Source: Lichenostomus cassidix (Eukaryota; Chordata; Aves; Passeriformes; Meliphagidae). Taken from it: a DNA stretch of 64,000 nt. Position 1 is the first letter of the stretch. Every line of letters starts with the position of its first letter. Both the position numbers and the translations under genes were made by a program. The DNA lies in contig CM039193.1 of assembly GCA_008360975.2 (NCBI GenBank), positions 19,451,389 to 19,515,388 of the forward strand, written 5' to 3'. A model generated the notes under the pieces. That model ran no database searches, was not told the origin of the DNA, and saw nothing but the letters and a program-made list of their open reading frames with translations. This document shows positions 33,568-46,900 of the stretch, piece by piece.

Positions 33568-36500
33568 AATAAGTTAATTATTCTTCTAAAAAAACTTCAG
33601 ATTTATTAGATAGGATTATTAGCAGTGTATTATATTAGCAGTGTATTTAGCACACAACTGCACAGAGCATCAGTATCTCCTACATCTTCCACATTTACTC
33701 TGGATTGATTTATGACTTGCTGTTCATATTAATGCAATTGTCAACTTTTGTCACCTGAGCTAGGCAGGAGACTGTGAGCCAAGGAATCCTAACTAACAAA
33801 CCCTAGGAAATCATTAACTGTAGTGATTTGCACTGTGAATTATGTTTAAGTCAAAATAGGATTTTTGCACTACTTTATATTTAAAAATGCATTTTTCAAC
33901 TTTAGCTGAAAATTTGGAATAAGAGGCAACACATGAAATTTTCTGAAAAGGGCAAAAACTCATACACATAAAATATTAACATTCCACATGAAAATCTATT
34001 ATACACCAAAACTGCAATAGAGGAAGTGGGAGTGTGTCCCCATGTGTCAGGTGTAAACATGTTCCCTGAGGCGGGCATTATCTCTAGGATTTGAGTCCAT
34101 GTCAGCAGAGCCACCTCCAGCCATGGCTGACTTGTCCAATTTTGCCTGGCTGTGTTGATGAAGCAACTGTGGAAGACCAAGGGGTGGATGTGGGAAGCCC
34201 AGGTTTGCCTCCAGGCTGGAATGGTGGTTGCCACCCCACCTGGGGCAGCCTGGATGTATTTGTGGGTTCACACTTTGGCCATACACTTCAAGTCAGATAA
34301 ACTGAACCCACACTTTGCAAATTCGTAACAGCTGGTTTTGCATCTGAGCAAATGCAGGGAACAGCACAGGTGGAGAGTGCTATGCTGGTCCTTCAGTTTT
34401 TTGGCTAAGGTATAATGGTGAAGAGAGTGACTAGACCCTAAAAAAAAAAAAAGAATAGAAAAATAAGATTGTCAAAGCTTTTATTTTACAAGAAAAGCAA
34501 CTGCTCATGCTGACGAGATTGGTCCAGGAGGGCCCCACCTATTTTATCTCTCTTTTGACAACTTATCTTGACAACCATTGGTCTGAGACAACCATTAACC
34601 ATTCTAAAGCATCCCTTCAGCTCCCTGTCTGCTTAGCAGTAATTATGGGACAGTGCCATCCAGTGCCAGCAGCCAAGGCAATCCTTACAGACACCATGTC
34701 AGCAGCCCAGCCAGCAGGGAAGGCATTAGCATTCTGCAGGCAGAATATGTGAATCAGAAGATTTATTAGCTAGAGAATGAATCCAGTAGATGATAATGTG
34801 GGAGACTTGGCATCTCTGTTTTTTCTGCTTCATGAATAAAATTGAGTATTTGTATGTTTAATGAAAAAAAGGGACCTCTGAATATTAAAAGGGTTAATTC
34901 TTAAATCATTTCTCTTTCACAGACAAGAAATATTTTCTCTAAGTCATAAATAACACATTTTAATAAACTGAGACTTTGATTACTTCATGCAGTCCGACTT
35001 GCATTGTAATTTTGCAGAGACTCTTTGACACCGTTCCAACATCCAGTTTCTGTTGGGCATATTAAAAGTTCTACATATTTCAGACGTGTACAGGTCTTCA
35101 TGGTCTACTAGTGAACAGTGTTATTACTGAAAATAAGTTTGACCTTCTAGAGAAATAATTGACTTTTAACGGAAAGTGATTTTATTTTTTTTAAAAAACT
35201 TCATTGTTTTCATGATTTACCTTTAATTTATGTTCCCGTACTATACAGTCATTTTTCTCAAACTGCACTAATTTTGTAGTTCAAACAAGGCTTCCATTTC
35301 ACCCTTGAGCCAGGATCCCTGATTTTTCTTTCAACTGGAAGCGCACAAGCTAAATTTTTGGAATTGGTTCAAGGTCAAATTCAGTTCCTTGGAGTTTCGT
35401 CTTGAATGTGAACTTCAACAAAAAATGAGAAAATGTAACTTTTTCTTAGTGACAAATACTAGCCAATACATTGGTGGTGGCATTAAAAGAGCAAGAGGGC
35501 TTATGTTGGCATGTGCTTTCATGCTGGAAGGAGCTTTAACTGTTTGAAAAGACTGGAAATTAATTCAAGCAGCATCTGGTTTGCCCTCTCTAATTTACTT
35601 TCATTGATTATATCCCTACAATGAGCATTTGGTAGAGAACATTTTTAATGTGGTTCCTTCCCTGACCCCCAGAAAAAGGAATAAGGAATGAATATACTTA
35701 CTTATGGGTTCAGCAGGTGCATGTTGAATTGCTTGAAATTTTGAGTTTATTTCCATCCTGGGGAAATATATGCCTCATGTACTTGGAAAACTAGTTCTCT
35801 ATCTAATTAGGTGTACAAGAGTCCCTGGTTGTAAACTACAGTATATAGTTAAGTAGACTGTTGTAGAAGGTTAAAACTATCCAGTACTACAAATGACTCA
35901 GGAGTGATGGTAAGGTTGGGGGATACCATCTCTTTATTTTTGTGTAATGATGAGGGTCAGAAATCACTGACATCTGACAGGTGCTCACTTAGATGTGTCA
36001 GTGCTTCCAATCTGCTCCCTCAGCAAATGTCTGCAGAGCTTGAACCAGTGTCACAAACTGTCCTCAACAGAGCTTTTGCCAACATTTCTGGAGAGCTGAA
36101 GGGCTTATTGGGACAGCCTTTTCACAAACACAGATTTCACAGGAGGAATATGAATGTTTTCCCTCACATTAAGAGAACATTTTGTTAACTAGCTGAAAAC
36201 ATGTAAAAAATTATAGACAACTGTTCACTAAATCAAGGTTTCTACAGAAAACTGTTTGAGCAGCCCTGGGCAAAAGACGAGTCCTTGGCCCATGTTTCAG
36301 CTGGACGAGCTCCTTCCAGAAAGCCTGAGTTCTTTTCTATGTTTACAACCACATATTAAGGACTTTTCCCTGTATCTCCACTATTTCACTGTTTTTTCAA
36401 TTGATTAGATGACACATAGGGTCTTTGCATTTTTGTCTTTGTAGGTTTCTTGTGGCCTGGAACAGCTTCCCAGAGGTAACCTGTCCTCCCTCCCATGGAA

Positions 36501-39500
36501 ATCACTTTTTTGCTGTGTGAGGAGGTGGCAGGATTGACTCTGTTTTCCAGAGCATGTGTGGCAATCACTGCAGCCAGGGGTAAAACAGCAGCTCAGAGCA
36601 GGTCTGGTACCATTGAGCCTCTGCTGGGGCAGGGAACTTCTGAAGGGTCCTCATTAAAACACATCCATTGCTGCTGAGACTGCAGCCATGCTTTGCTGTC
36701 TCTGGAATTCCTTTGTTCAGAAATCCATCTTTAACCCTGGTTATTTATAGTTTACCTGATTTTGGCTGAGCTGAGTTCAGGGCTGAGTAATTTTCCAGCG
36801 ACTTTGTACATGAGGAACACTTCACTAAACTTGCTACCACTGCCTTTGATCAATGTTCTCTTATAAAACTAATTATTCAAAGCAGAACAGGCTGCTGGTG
36901 TAGTTCTTAGCTTGCTTTTGAACTGCCAGACTGGTGGTGGATAATGTTTATATTCTAATTGTAAATGATAATGGTATTTATTGCTCCTTACAGTTGCTTT
37001 TACGGAAGGGTCTGCTGTAACTTGGGGCTTTCTATTAACTTACCCAGACATAGTATTTGTTTTACCCAGAGGTATTTCTCACTTTTGTAGTGCCAATGAA
37101 ATAGCTCCTGCACAGCAGCATAAAGGGATATAGAGGCTGCTGAAAATTTCCTATGAAAGGAAAATTAAGTCATTCTTATAAGCACATAGGAAACATAGAA
37201 AACATAGAAAACAGAAAGGATGAGAATTGTTTCAGTGCGGTTGCAGGAGTTACAGTAAAGGATTCTTAGAGAAAGGTGCTTGAAGGAAGGATTTAAATGA
37301 ATCCTCAGGAATCATTTGAGGCTTCAAGACTGGGAAGGTTGTCTCTAGGGTCAGGAGTAGGACAGAAGTGAAGACAAGAACAGGAGTCTGTTAAAAGGAA
37401 AGTTACAGAGATATTAGTGTTACCAATAAGCCTTGAGAGACAAAGGTTGGGAGGGTAGCCATGTACTTTTTTTTCTCAGCTATTGAGAAGAAGCTGGTTT
37501 TGCATCAAACTTGGTATTTTTATAAAAAGATCAGTTACCTCTTGTTTAATTTCCATAAGTTTATAGTCACAGAACATTGTCATGCACAGCACCAGAGCAG
37601 GAAATGTAATTTAAAGCACTTAGACCTTCCTTTTGAGCCTGTGTGCATACAGGAACTACTAATAACACTGGCCACAGTGGTGTTATGGTTGAGACTTTGT
37701 GATAGGCTTTATTTAAATTTTCATCCTTTTCGTGAGCTGTTTTCTCTGTTTATCAGGAAACAAACAAAACAAAACAAAAAGCCAGAAAAGAGAATCTCTA
37801 GAAAACAAGATCTTCCTATCATCTTTCAAGTTCTGCATGACATGGTATTTTTCTTTCTTTGCTGTTGATGTGGAATGAGCTATTCTTCCTTGAGCTTCCT
37901 TATTTTGCTGTGTTTAGGGATTATCCTTTGGGAGCAATTTCCTATTCAGAGTTAATATTGGCCATTGTATACTTCAATGTATAAACAGAAATACTGCCAT
38001 ATGATGTTTCTAATAGTGTTATTCATGTTTTGGCTTAGTTGAAGAAAAAAGGCAATTATTATGATTACTTTGCTTTGGTGGTGTGTTAGAGCCTGTAGTA
38101 CCTGTGTTTATGTAACTTGTGCAAATGTATTTCCAAGATAATTCCAATTTTACGATGGAAAATAATGTATTGAGGTACTTTGGCTTGTCATGCCCAAATA
38201 GGATTTCCACTTTTGTCCAAAAGCACAGAACTGACCTCTGTGTTTGCTTCCTTTAGGACTGCCAGCTTCTCCATGTCAAATGTACCCAGACCCTGGCCAG
38301 ACTGATGGAATTATTTGGTGTTTGCACATGACTATGTCCATAGAAATGTGAGGAGTCATTATGAATCCCTCCTTAACAAAAATCACCCCAAACCATCGGT
38401 TTAGTCTTTTATGAAATTAATAATGAGATTTATGATATTAGAAGATACAGCTTTCCATATCTGAAACACACCTTCCTGGACAGGCTTTTCATCTGGTGAT
38501 CTGCTGGGTCTTTTGCCCCTTCTTCAGTAAACTCATGAGCCAAATCTGACTGGGAAAGCATGGAAATGGCATCGACTGGAAATTTTCCTATGGGAATGAA
38601 GCCAACTGTAGCAGGAGAGCACAGTGGTTCCTGGGTTTGGCAGTAAGGATCAGTGTGTGCACCCGAGCATGGCTGTGTACACTCTCTGGAGAGTGCCAAG
38701 GGGTGATGCTGCTGTGGGACTGTCACTGGGCCTTTAACACCTACTTCTGCATGCATTTCTTTGGTTTTTTTCTCTGTTTTTCCTAGGAGTACCTAGGAGC
38801 TTATTACAAAACACAGCCAGGCTTCTTTCCTCTTGCTATTGCAAAATGTTCATAAAAAAGAACAGTGCTCTCATTTGTACTTCATCCAAAGGCAGACACT
38901 TGGTGCCTGTTCAGATCTAGGTTTTCATTGTCTTTCCTATGTATGCAATGAGTTCTTCTGGTCTATCATAAAATGTTTCCAGGACATCGTTGAGTTCGGA
39001 GTTCAGCTGCCTTACTCTTGTTCGTGGTTTGCAGTCCTTTTCCCTCTCCAAGAGCCTCTCACCATGCAGTGAAGCATGAAGCCTCAAGCCCAGGAGCTTC
39101 CTTTAACCTGGGTGGACTCAGTCTGGGTCTGATATCCTCTGAGAAGGCAGTAAAGCCATGGGTGCACTCTGTTCCTTTCATTCTCATATCACTCACACTG
39201 GAACAAAATTTACCCTTGGCTTCAATGGAATCACTTCTTATTAACTCCAGTACAAATAAGAGTAGGAGCTGGTCTGCGAATGTTGAATTATTCATTGTGT
39301 CTTCAGCAGGGCTTTCTGAGATACCCAGTATCTTTGATCTATGACATCATTAGTTGTGAAAGCCAGGAGGAGACATTCTACAACTGAAATGTAAATTCCC
39401 AGATATGACCTGAAATGTAAATTCCAGTAATATTCCTCCTCCAGGTGATCTCTTATTTCATATAAAGGCAGCTTAACAAATATTCACCACCCCTACTGCA

Positions 39501-40312
39501 GTCAGCTTTGTGCAATTTAAAAGCAATGATGCACAACTAATTGCTGGTGCATTGTGCTCAGTTATAGCAGCTGTGAATGATTTCCAAAAGTTGATTATTC
39601 TTGGATGAATGATTTTCTTACCTCTAGAACATCCAGGGTTTACTTTTGCTGCTATGATAGACAACTAACCACATGTTCTGCCTCAGTGGAACATCAGTCT
39701 GTGGTGGTGAAATCCATTTCACACGTTGCAGTGGGTATATTCTCTGATGGGTTTTGACACTGATGTTTTATGCCTGTATGGTGTACACAATTACCAGGTC
39801 ACACTTGGAAGAGAGTAGGCTAAAATGGAATTTAATACCTTTATTTTTCATCCAAAGTCTTCAAAGAGTTTCCAAAAAAAGAATTATACATGCTGGCAGG
39901 AGACAGTGTTTGCAGATGTAATACTCTTACTCTTTTCAGTTGTAGAACATGCAAAAAATAAACACCACCAAACACATTCTTCATGGCAGGCAGGTAACTT
40001 TAGTAGGCTTCTCAGCAGGCTGAAATTAGCCCCGAGTTACATCAAACCAACGTAACTATCAACACATCTGTCTCTGGGCTGCTCAACAGGGTTATCTATG
40101 AAGGTGTTCAGAAAATATTAGTTCATACAGAGACTTCAAACAATCACTTTTAGTTTTGCCAACTTAACTGAATCTTTCGCATCCAAAGCCACTCACTGAT
40201 ACGAAGAGGAGCTCTCAATGTCCAACCCTCAGTGCTGAAAGAAAGAGGAGGGAAATTATGAAAGAAGTTTTAATGAGTAGAAGCTCAAATTGATATCTCT
40301 GAAATAATTTAG
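33568..40312. other. About 6.7 kb of unique AT-rich DNA, no gene confirmed
   Basis: No transposon recognised. It contains a poly-A run at about 34440-34452 and an A+C-rich run (ACAAACAAAACAAAACAAAAA) near 37759-37780. Open frames such as 33902-34234, 37461-37868 and 38430-38756 show no recognised domain. Confidence 0.4.
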
Positions 40313-40371
40313 GAGGTTGCCCAGAGATGCTGTGGCCGTTCCCTGTCTAGAAGAGTCCAAGGCCAGGTTGT
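40313..40371 (+). repeat. CR1 LINE, internal scrap (+ strand)
   Basis: GGTTGCCCAGAGATGCTGTG followed by a diverged CCCTGTCTAGAAGAGTCC and AAGGCCAGGTTG matches the CR1 stretch also seen at about 11583 and 33403. Both ends are missing, so this is an old or deleted copy of about 60 bases. Confidence 0.7.
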
Positions 40372-43343
40372 ACTTCATACAGATACCCAGGTGTTTAAAT
40401 GGTGTCATAAAATTGCACTGTTTCACTCTTGGGACAAATCCATGGGATTTAGCTCCTCCAGTTTCAATTTATGTTTGTAAAGCAAGTTAACAAATCGTGG
40501 AGGAGTTAGCCCAGGGTGTATTGTTATCCATTAGGGTTGGAACCTGCCAAGACCAGATCCTAATGTGATTACTTAGACAAAAGTATCACTGAAGTTCTGG
40601 AGTTTTGCCCAAATTAGGACTTCAGCGCTCAGTCCTTGGTCTTTTATGTCATCAGCACTCATAATGAGGTTATTTGTTAATGTTCTCAGCTAAATAGTAT
40701 CTAACAAGAAATCGTCACATTTGTTTGACAGAACAAAATATGTTTTCATGTTATATCTGTTCTTCAAAATTCCAAGCCCTGTTTACACCCAGGAAATTGC
40801 TTCATTTGTAGCAATTTCCTTTTCTTTAATTCCATTTCCAATTCCCATTATGAAACTCCCAGGCATGTAGTATGGCCCAATGAATAGGTGGAGTAGGACC
40901 AGCAAGGAGGAAATACCTGCCCTTTTGTACATTTTATTCCCATTTAGAGAAGGAAAATAAGAGAGACATATACAGAAATTCCAAATGTAAGCAGTTACAA
41001 TAATTAGCAGCAAGATTAGCACTTGATTAACACTTTTTTGATTTTTCCATATCCCCTTTCACAGCCAGACATAAGTGGAATATTGTAGCTGACGTACTAA
41101 CAGCCCTTTTGTGAAAATTCCAGTGCAGATTATGAAGCTATGCCCCTGAGCCCTGCTCCCAGCAGAGGTGGAGATCACCATATCCAGCTCACAGATAGGG
41201 AGGCAGCACGGCAGCAAAATATCCCCCAAAGCCATGTTCAAAAGCAGTCACAGAGCCACAGTGAATGTGAGCCATCTGGATCCACCCCGTTTTGTTCTCT
41301 TTGCTCACTGCCCAGCAGAAAATATCCTGAGCTGGACTGGGGGAGGCAGGTTTGTGTGTAAGCCCAGCAAAGCCCAGTGGTTCTCCAGACCTTGCTCCAG
41401 TGGGACACTGCTGGTGTGGGCTTCCCTCCTCCTTCCCTGCCACTCCAGGGCACACTGAAGGTGCTCCCACCCTGCTGCATTGGCACTGTGCTTCTGGCAA
41501 TGGGCAGGTTCCCAGAGCTGGGGGAGTTGGTGTGTTTGCAAAGCAGGTAGGGGTGTCCGAGTGCTGCCCTCGCTCTGTTTGGCATGTGGTGACATTTGTG
41601 TCATTAGCACGAGGGCCAGCAGCCAGTGACAAGGTGGCAACAAACAGCATTGCTGGGCAGGGAGGAGCAGGTGTTTAACATAGGACAGGCACTGGCATGG
41701 AACTGTAAGAGCCAGAACAAACAAAAGAAAAAAGAAGTTGGTATATATTTTTCTTCCTTGATAACAGAACTGACTTAACAGAGAGGGGAATCAGAATGCC
41801 AGGAATTACCTCCCTAAACCCAGCAGTGAACATAGTGGCATGATAGCTCACCTCTCCCATGCTCTAGTGCTCTCTTTCCCATCTCCAGCCACTCCTGTAC
41901 TAGACTTCAGCTTCCCTTGTCCTTAGGAAAGGCTCCTTTTGCTGTTGACAAATGCCATCTGATGCAATGTCACTGGGAGTTCCATGGCCATATTTATAAC
42001 AGGGTGTGTAGCTCTTTAGCTTCCTACAAATAAGGGAGATATGATTGCAAATCCAAATGTGCTGAGGGAATGGGAACCTCTTTCTCACACCCATATCTTC
42101 TTCAATGTGTTTCCTTCTCAGGCTCCTCCATCTGCCCAGCAGCTTCCCCACAGCTCCTGCTGCAATCAAAAGGGTGTTCTCCCTTGGAGATCTCTTAGCA
42201 ACTGCTGTTAGGTGAAGTCTGAGATGGATCTTGCTCTCACGCACTGATGCAAACAGCTCAGTTCTGCTCAGCCTCATAAAGTTGACACAGTGCTTGCAAT
42301 GGAACTGGGGAAAAAAAATTAAATCCCAGTTACTCTGTGTGAGAGCCTTTCAGAACAGCAGTTAGTTCAGAAATGACTCTTCAACTCACAGTGTTTTCCA
42401 TGAAGTCTTCCTAAACAGAGTTGACTCAATCCAGCTCCTGCAAATGGAAAAGGCAAGTGTTCTTCCATGCTTGTTGAAATTCCCATAATCAGTGTCAAAT
42501 CCTGGGATGCTTGTTGGAAGTTGGCTACAGAGCTGGGACTTCCACCACTGGTTTCTGTAGCTGATTTGCATGCAAGGGCTGTGCACTGGATTGTGATGAC
42601 ATTCCAGCCGCACCAGCTGTGCTCCAAGCCCTGCTTCTCCTGGTGATGGTGCTGGAGCATGCAAGTGGATGAGCCCAGTTTCAGACTATTACAGTTCTAC
42701 TTGCTGAGGTTTTCTTATTCTCCACTCTGCCATCTCTTTTTGGAGTAAATAACTTGGAGAAATTTGGGTGGATACTGCCACAGAATTACTCATTGTCCTC
42801 AATGCAAATACATATGTCATTTGCTGCAGATGTGTTGTCCATGCCCTGAGCTTAGCAAGACACCCATCTGTCCTGGATGTGTTACCAAGGATGTGCTCTG
42901 AATGTCACATTTGTGTAGGAAAATTAAACAAATGGTGTACTTTGCATCTTGCCCAGTGCTTTCTGTTCTTATTTTGTCTATGAAGCAAAACTAAAATAAA
43001 AAAGAAAAAAAGAGAAAAAAAAAAAGTCTAAACCTCCACAAAACCAAAAAAATTTAAGCATTTTTGCTTTGAAAATACTAAAGAATTCTTATTGGGGTAC
43101 AAACTATAGTAGAATTGAAGCATTGTTAAACTTTGAGAGATGATCTTTCTGATCAGGGTCACACACCTGAGATTAGCTGGATTTAGAGACACCAGGAATT
43201 TAGACACTTTAATACAAAGAACTGATGCAGCCAAGGGTGTGTCTGGCAACCTGGACTCCTAGACCTTACGGTCCTGAGCTCAGAAGCTTTGGACTTGCCT
43301 GGGTATGACTTTCTGAACCAGTTAACTGCAAAGCTCAAATTCA
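40372..43343. other. Unique DNA, locally GC-rich, no gene confirmed
   Basis: 41130-41690 is more GC-rich and holds overlapping minus-strand frames of 115-153 codons (41189-41650, 41238-41585, 41305-41724). None resembles a family I know, and three overlapping frames in one GC-rich patch suggest composition rather than coding. An A-rich run lies at about 42995-43025. Confidence 0.4.
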
Positions 43344-43525
43344 TTGAATGCCAGAGTGGTTTGGGTTGGAGGCACCTTAAAGTCCATCCAATCCCACCAC
43401 CTGCCATGGCAGGGACACCTTCCACTATCCCAGGGTGCTACAAGCCCTGTCCAGCCTGGTCTTGGACACTTCCAGGGATTCAGGATCCTGGGAAACCTGT
43501 GCCAGGGCCTCCCCACCCTCACAGG
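43344..43525 (-). repeat. CR1 LINE, 3'-end part, interrupted by an LTR
   Basis: It begins GAATGCCAGAGTGGTTTGGG and continues through TCCAATCCCACCACCTGCCA, CAGGGTGCTACAAGCCCTGT and GGAAACCTGTGCCAGGGCCT to CCCCACCCTCACAGG. There it is broken by the LTR at 43526, and the remainder resumes at 43796. Frames at 43183-43667 span this CR1 and LTR and are not genes. Confidence 0.93.
43520..43525. repeat. Target-site duplication, left copy (CACAGG)
   Basis: CACAGG is CR1 sequence just before the LTR and is repeated at 43790-43795. Removing the LTR and one copy restores the CR1 order seen in uninterrupted copies (CCCTCACAGGGAAGAATTTC at about 523-542). Confidence 0.95.
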
Positions 43526-43789
43526 TGTCGCTGTTGAGCCGCTAGCAGAGAAGGAAAGCCCCGATTCTCAGCGTGGCATAGAAAAAAGTACTTTATTGTT
43601 TGAATCCAACATATACATAGAGTTTTCAAAGGTCACCCAGATTGGTCAGTCAGAAACCTCCCCCTAGGCTTGATTGGCCAGGCCTGCGCTGTCCAAATAT
43701 TGAGACACTGTTTTTAATAACATCCAAACTTTATCTTTGTTTATAAAACCCAAAAAGAATTCTCATGGGAAAGACCTGTGCTAGCCACA
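43526..43789 (-). mobile_element. Solo LTR of the same endogenous retrovirus family (copy 3), nested in CR1
   Basis: This 264-bp copy begins TGTCGCTGTTGAGCCGCTAG and ends CTGTGCTAGCCACA. It shares TCACCCAGATTGGTCAGTCA, AACCTCCCCCTAGGC and CATCCAAACTTTATCTTTG with the other two copies. In minus-strand sense the AATAAA signal is kept (complement of 43592-43597) but the TATA box is changed (ACATATACATAG on the + strand). A perfect CACAGG duplication flanks it. It has no internal retroviral sequence and is therefore a solo LTR inserted after the CR1 copy. Confidence 0.95.
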
Positions 43790-43795
43790 CACAGG
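43790..43795. repeat. Target-site duplication, right copy (CACAGG)
   Basis: Exact repeat of 43520-43525 directly after the LTR. Confidence 0.95.
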
Positions 43796-43905
43796 GAACA
43801 ATTTCTTCCCAATATTTAATCTAAACCCACTCTCTTTCAGTTTATGCCTTTGACTTAGCAGCAAAACCCTTTTGCTGGTTTTCTGCTCGATCCCCTTGCA
43901 GGGGT
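43796..43905 (-). repeat. CR1 LINE, continuation after the nested LTR
   Basis: GAACAATTTCTTCCCAATAT, TTAATCTAAACCCACTCTCT and TTCAGTTTATGCC resume the CR1 sequence exactly where the copy at 43344-43525 stops. Similarity fades after about 43850, so the right edge is approximate. Confidence 0.85.
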
Positions 43906-46900
43906 TGCCAATGCAAAGTAGATCTCTGTGGAATGGGCCACCAGCAAGTGAAAAGCATAAGGAAGCTCTTCAAAAGAGTGGAAAGTATCATTCTGAGACA
44001 CTTACAAGTGCTACAGACAAATCTGCAAAGGTAAATAGTTTGTAAAACGTTCCTTGACCATTTCAAAATATGTGGATGGTAATGGATCTTTCCAGAACCA
44101 CATTGGAAGACTAAATAACATGTCCTCAACAGCCAACAATAAATTTCAAATTCCAGGATTCATTATCAGCCATCCTAGATCCATTTCATCAGACAGATAC
44201 ATGAAACCATTTCACTGGGTATATGCAACTACAACAGGCATAGAACAGGAAGTTAAGCTCTTGCTCCATCTCAGGATGGAGCAAAGAGCTAAAAGCTCAA
44301 CACAGTGTTGTGTCCCAGGTCCAGGATTGTGTTGTATTGGTAAACATAATACTGCTCAGATGCAATATTGTGTAAGAAAGGAGCACATCCAGTTAAATTC
44401 TATGTTCTGCTGTTATTCTCCTTCCCTCACTGAATTTTAGTCTACAGCTCAAACCCTGCTACAAGATATATATAAGTGGCATTAAAATGATAGATCTGTA
44501 TGCATCTTCTCCTTTAGAAAATATCTATTCCTAGCAATGCCTCTCCTAATTGTAATTGGCTCACTCAAATGTTAGACATTGCTGTGAATGCCAGATTGGG
44601 CACATTTAAAGATGGCAGAATTTGAGCAGAATGTAAATTATTGTTCAGTCCAGATTCTGAATATAAAAGGTTTTATTAAAAAACCTATTTGAAAAATGCT
44701 CACTTTTATATTTTTTTCCAATTCTTACAAATATATGTGGCTTGTGAGCCACGTCCCAGGGCCCTGAGGCCAGCAGTGAGCAGCCTTGAACTATGCATTA
44801 GTTTTGGGATTAATACAAGGTGCTTCTTAATACTTCCACCGGGAACCCCTGAGCTCTCATGTTAAGTGAAAAGTGGCAGCAATGAAGCCTCTGCACATCC
44901 CAATTTATTACACTCCCTTACTTTTACTCTTTTGTTGAGAGAAAACCATTTCTGGTGGCCTCCTTCAACGAAAGCCCCAAGGATGTAAATAAAGGACCTG
45001 AGGGGCCTGGGGCTGTGGTGGGCTCTTGGCAGAGGTGCTTCTGAGAGCAGGTGGAAATGGCTGCTTCTTCCCTGACTCAGCTGCACCTCAAACTGGCAAT
45101 TTTCAGCCTTGGGGAGGCACCTCCTGAGTCAGCACAGGAGGCCCAACAGACATGGCCCAACTGGCCCATGTCCTTCCGTGGTCAAGTTGTCACAGTGGTG
45201 GCAGAAGAAGACATCGTGCAGTTGGTTTCACTCTGGTTTTGGGTGGCTGTTGTGTGTTTTCCAGAAAGAGCTGTGACTATCACATATTTGTTCGGGTTGG
45301 AAATGGTTGCTCACTTTCCCTTCCACTCAGCAGGTTAGCCCAGCTGTTGACTGAGACACCTGAGCCTGCCAAGAGTGCAAACAAGGGGGGAGTACTGGGT
45401 TATCCAGTGTTATGGGGTTATTTCCCCAATTTTGTAAGCTATCCATAGTCCTGGGAAGCTTTTTGCTCTGATTACATTGAAAGCTCTGATGACACAATGT
45501 GTGATTCCTGTCCTTCAAGGTGCAAAGCAGCAGTTGTGAGATTCATGGGTGAGATATGTGTTATGGTGTGTAACAACCTGGGGGAAGCGAGAGATTTTTC
45601 TGGACTGGCCTTTTTTGTCACCTTTGCTTATGACTGTGGTGTTGTGTCAAATAATGGTGTTAGGAAATAAGTAATGTCACTACTTATTATACTACAGAAA
45701 GTAGTGCTGTTCTTTGCTTATTTGCTGTATGGTTATGGAGATCTTCATCATTTCTAAAGTGCTAAAGCCATAAAAGAGTGAATTTTCCCCACTGCCTCGC
45801 TCTCTTGAGTTTGTTTGGCTTTTCTGGTTTTTTTCCCTTGTTTGCTGTCTTGAAGGTCTCTTCCTAGATAATGGTGCCTCTTTCCCTGGTTTCATGGTAT
45901 GTAACATGATTTCGGTGGCTGGGAAGTGCTGTATCCATGTATGCCAAAGGAGTTGTTTGGGATTTTCCATTACATATGTATTTATTTTGCTCTGAAGTGT
46001 AGTCTTACTCTTAATGAGTGATCTGAGTGATAAGTCTTAAAACTGAGAAATAGATCTTTTTATCCTCCTCCTGCTTTTTCTTCTTCATGGTGATTTGTGT
46101 GCAACCAGAGTTAGTCCACAGCAACACTTCAGTGCCCTCCTTTCCTGTGCATTTGCCTTTCACCCAGCTCTCTTTGAGCCATTATTTTCTGATGAGTAGA
46201 GAATAGGTAGGGAGGCAATTAAAACTGCTGAGGTTGTTTGTTTTACTTGCTTTTACTGCTTGCTCTTCTCTGGTCCAGCAGCCTCATATTTGATGTATCA
46301 AGCTTTGGCCTTTCCTTTGAATCAATATTGATGTTGAACAACCATGGAGCAATGAAGTTTGGGGAGCCCCACAGTGCCATGTAATCAGCACTTATGTAAT
46401 CAGCACTTTGATGTGGCAGTGCTGCCCATGAGAAATGCAGGCTCTGTAACTAATAAAGCTGATGGGTGCTGGCATTCACACCAGCGTTCTTGTGCTCTGG
46501 TGTTAATAGCACATTGGGAAGCCAGGGACTTCATCAGGTGTTGTTCTGCATCAGTTACTCCTGAAGAAGTTTATCAGTCTTTATACACATTCTTGCTCCA
46601 TCTTTAAAGTTGTACAGATAGTTACTCACAAAACATTTTATGAAGTAGAGATCTGACTTTTTTTTTTTATCTGTCTCTTGTATATGTTAGACAGACATGA
46701 AAGATTTGGTGTTTTAGAAGGGCTTTCAGTGGAAAGCAGGACCAGATCAAAAGAAAAACAAATGATCCCAAAACTGCTCCATTGAGATTAATTGGGCGAC
46801 TTTTTTAATTGATCTCAGTATAGACTTAAGGAAAACCTTGTGAAACCAGTGCAAATCCTCTATTGTCTCAGATAAGCCTTGAATTAGGCTGCAGCCTTCT

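Noticed and set aside
34440..34455. Poly-A run as a possible retrocopy tail
   Set aside because: No recognisable retrocopied gene or SINE lies upstream and no flanking duplication was seen.
41189..41724. Overlapping minus-strand frames of 115-153 codons, one with a signal-peptide-like start
   Set aside because: Several frames are open at once in a GC-rich patch, which points to low stop-codon density rather than coding. No family resemblance.
3461..43789. Possible full proviruses between pairs of LTRs
   Set aside because: The LTRs are 15-25 kb apart, have different target-site duplications, and no gag, pol or env-like sequence lies between them, so they are three independent solo LTRs.
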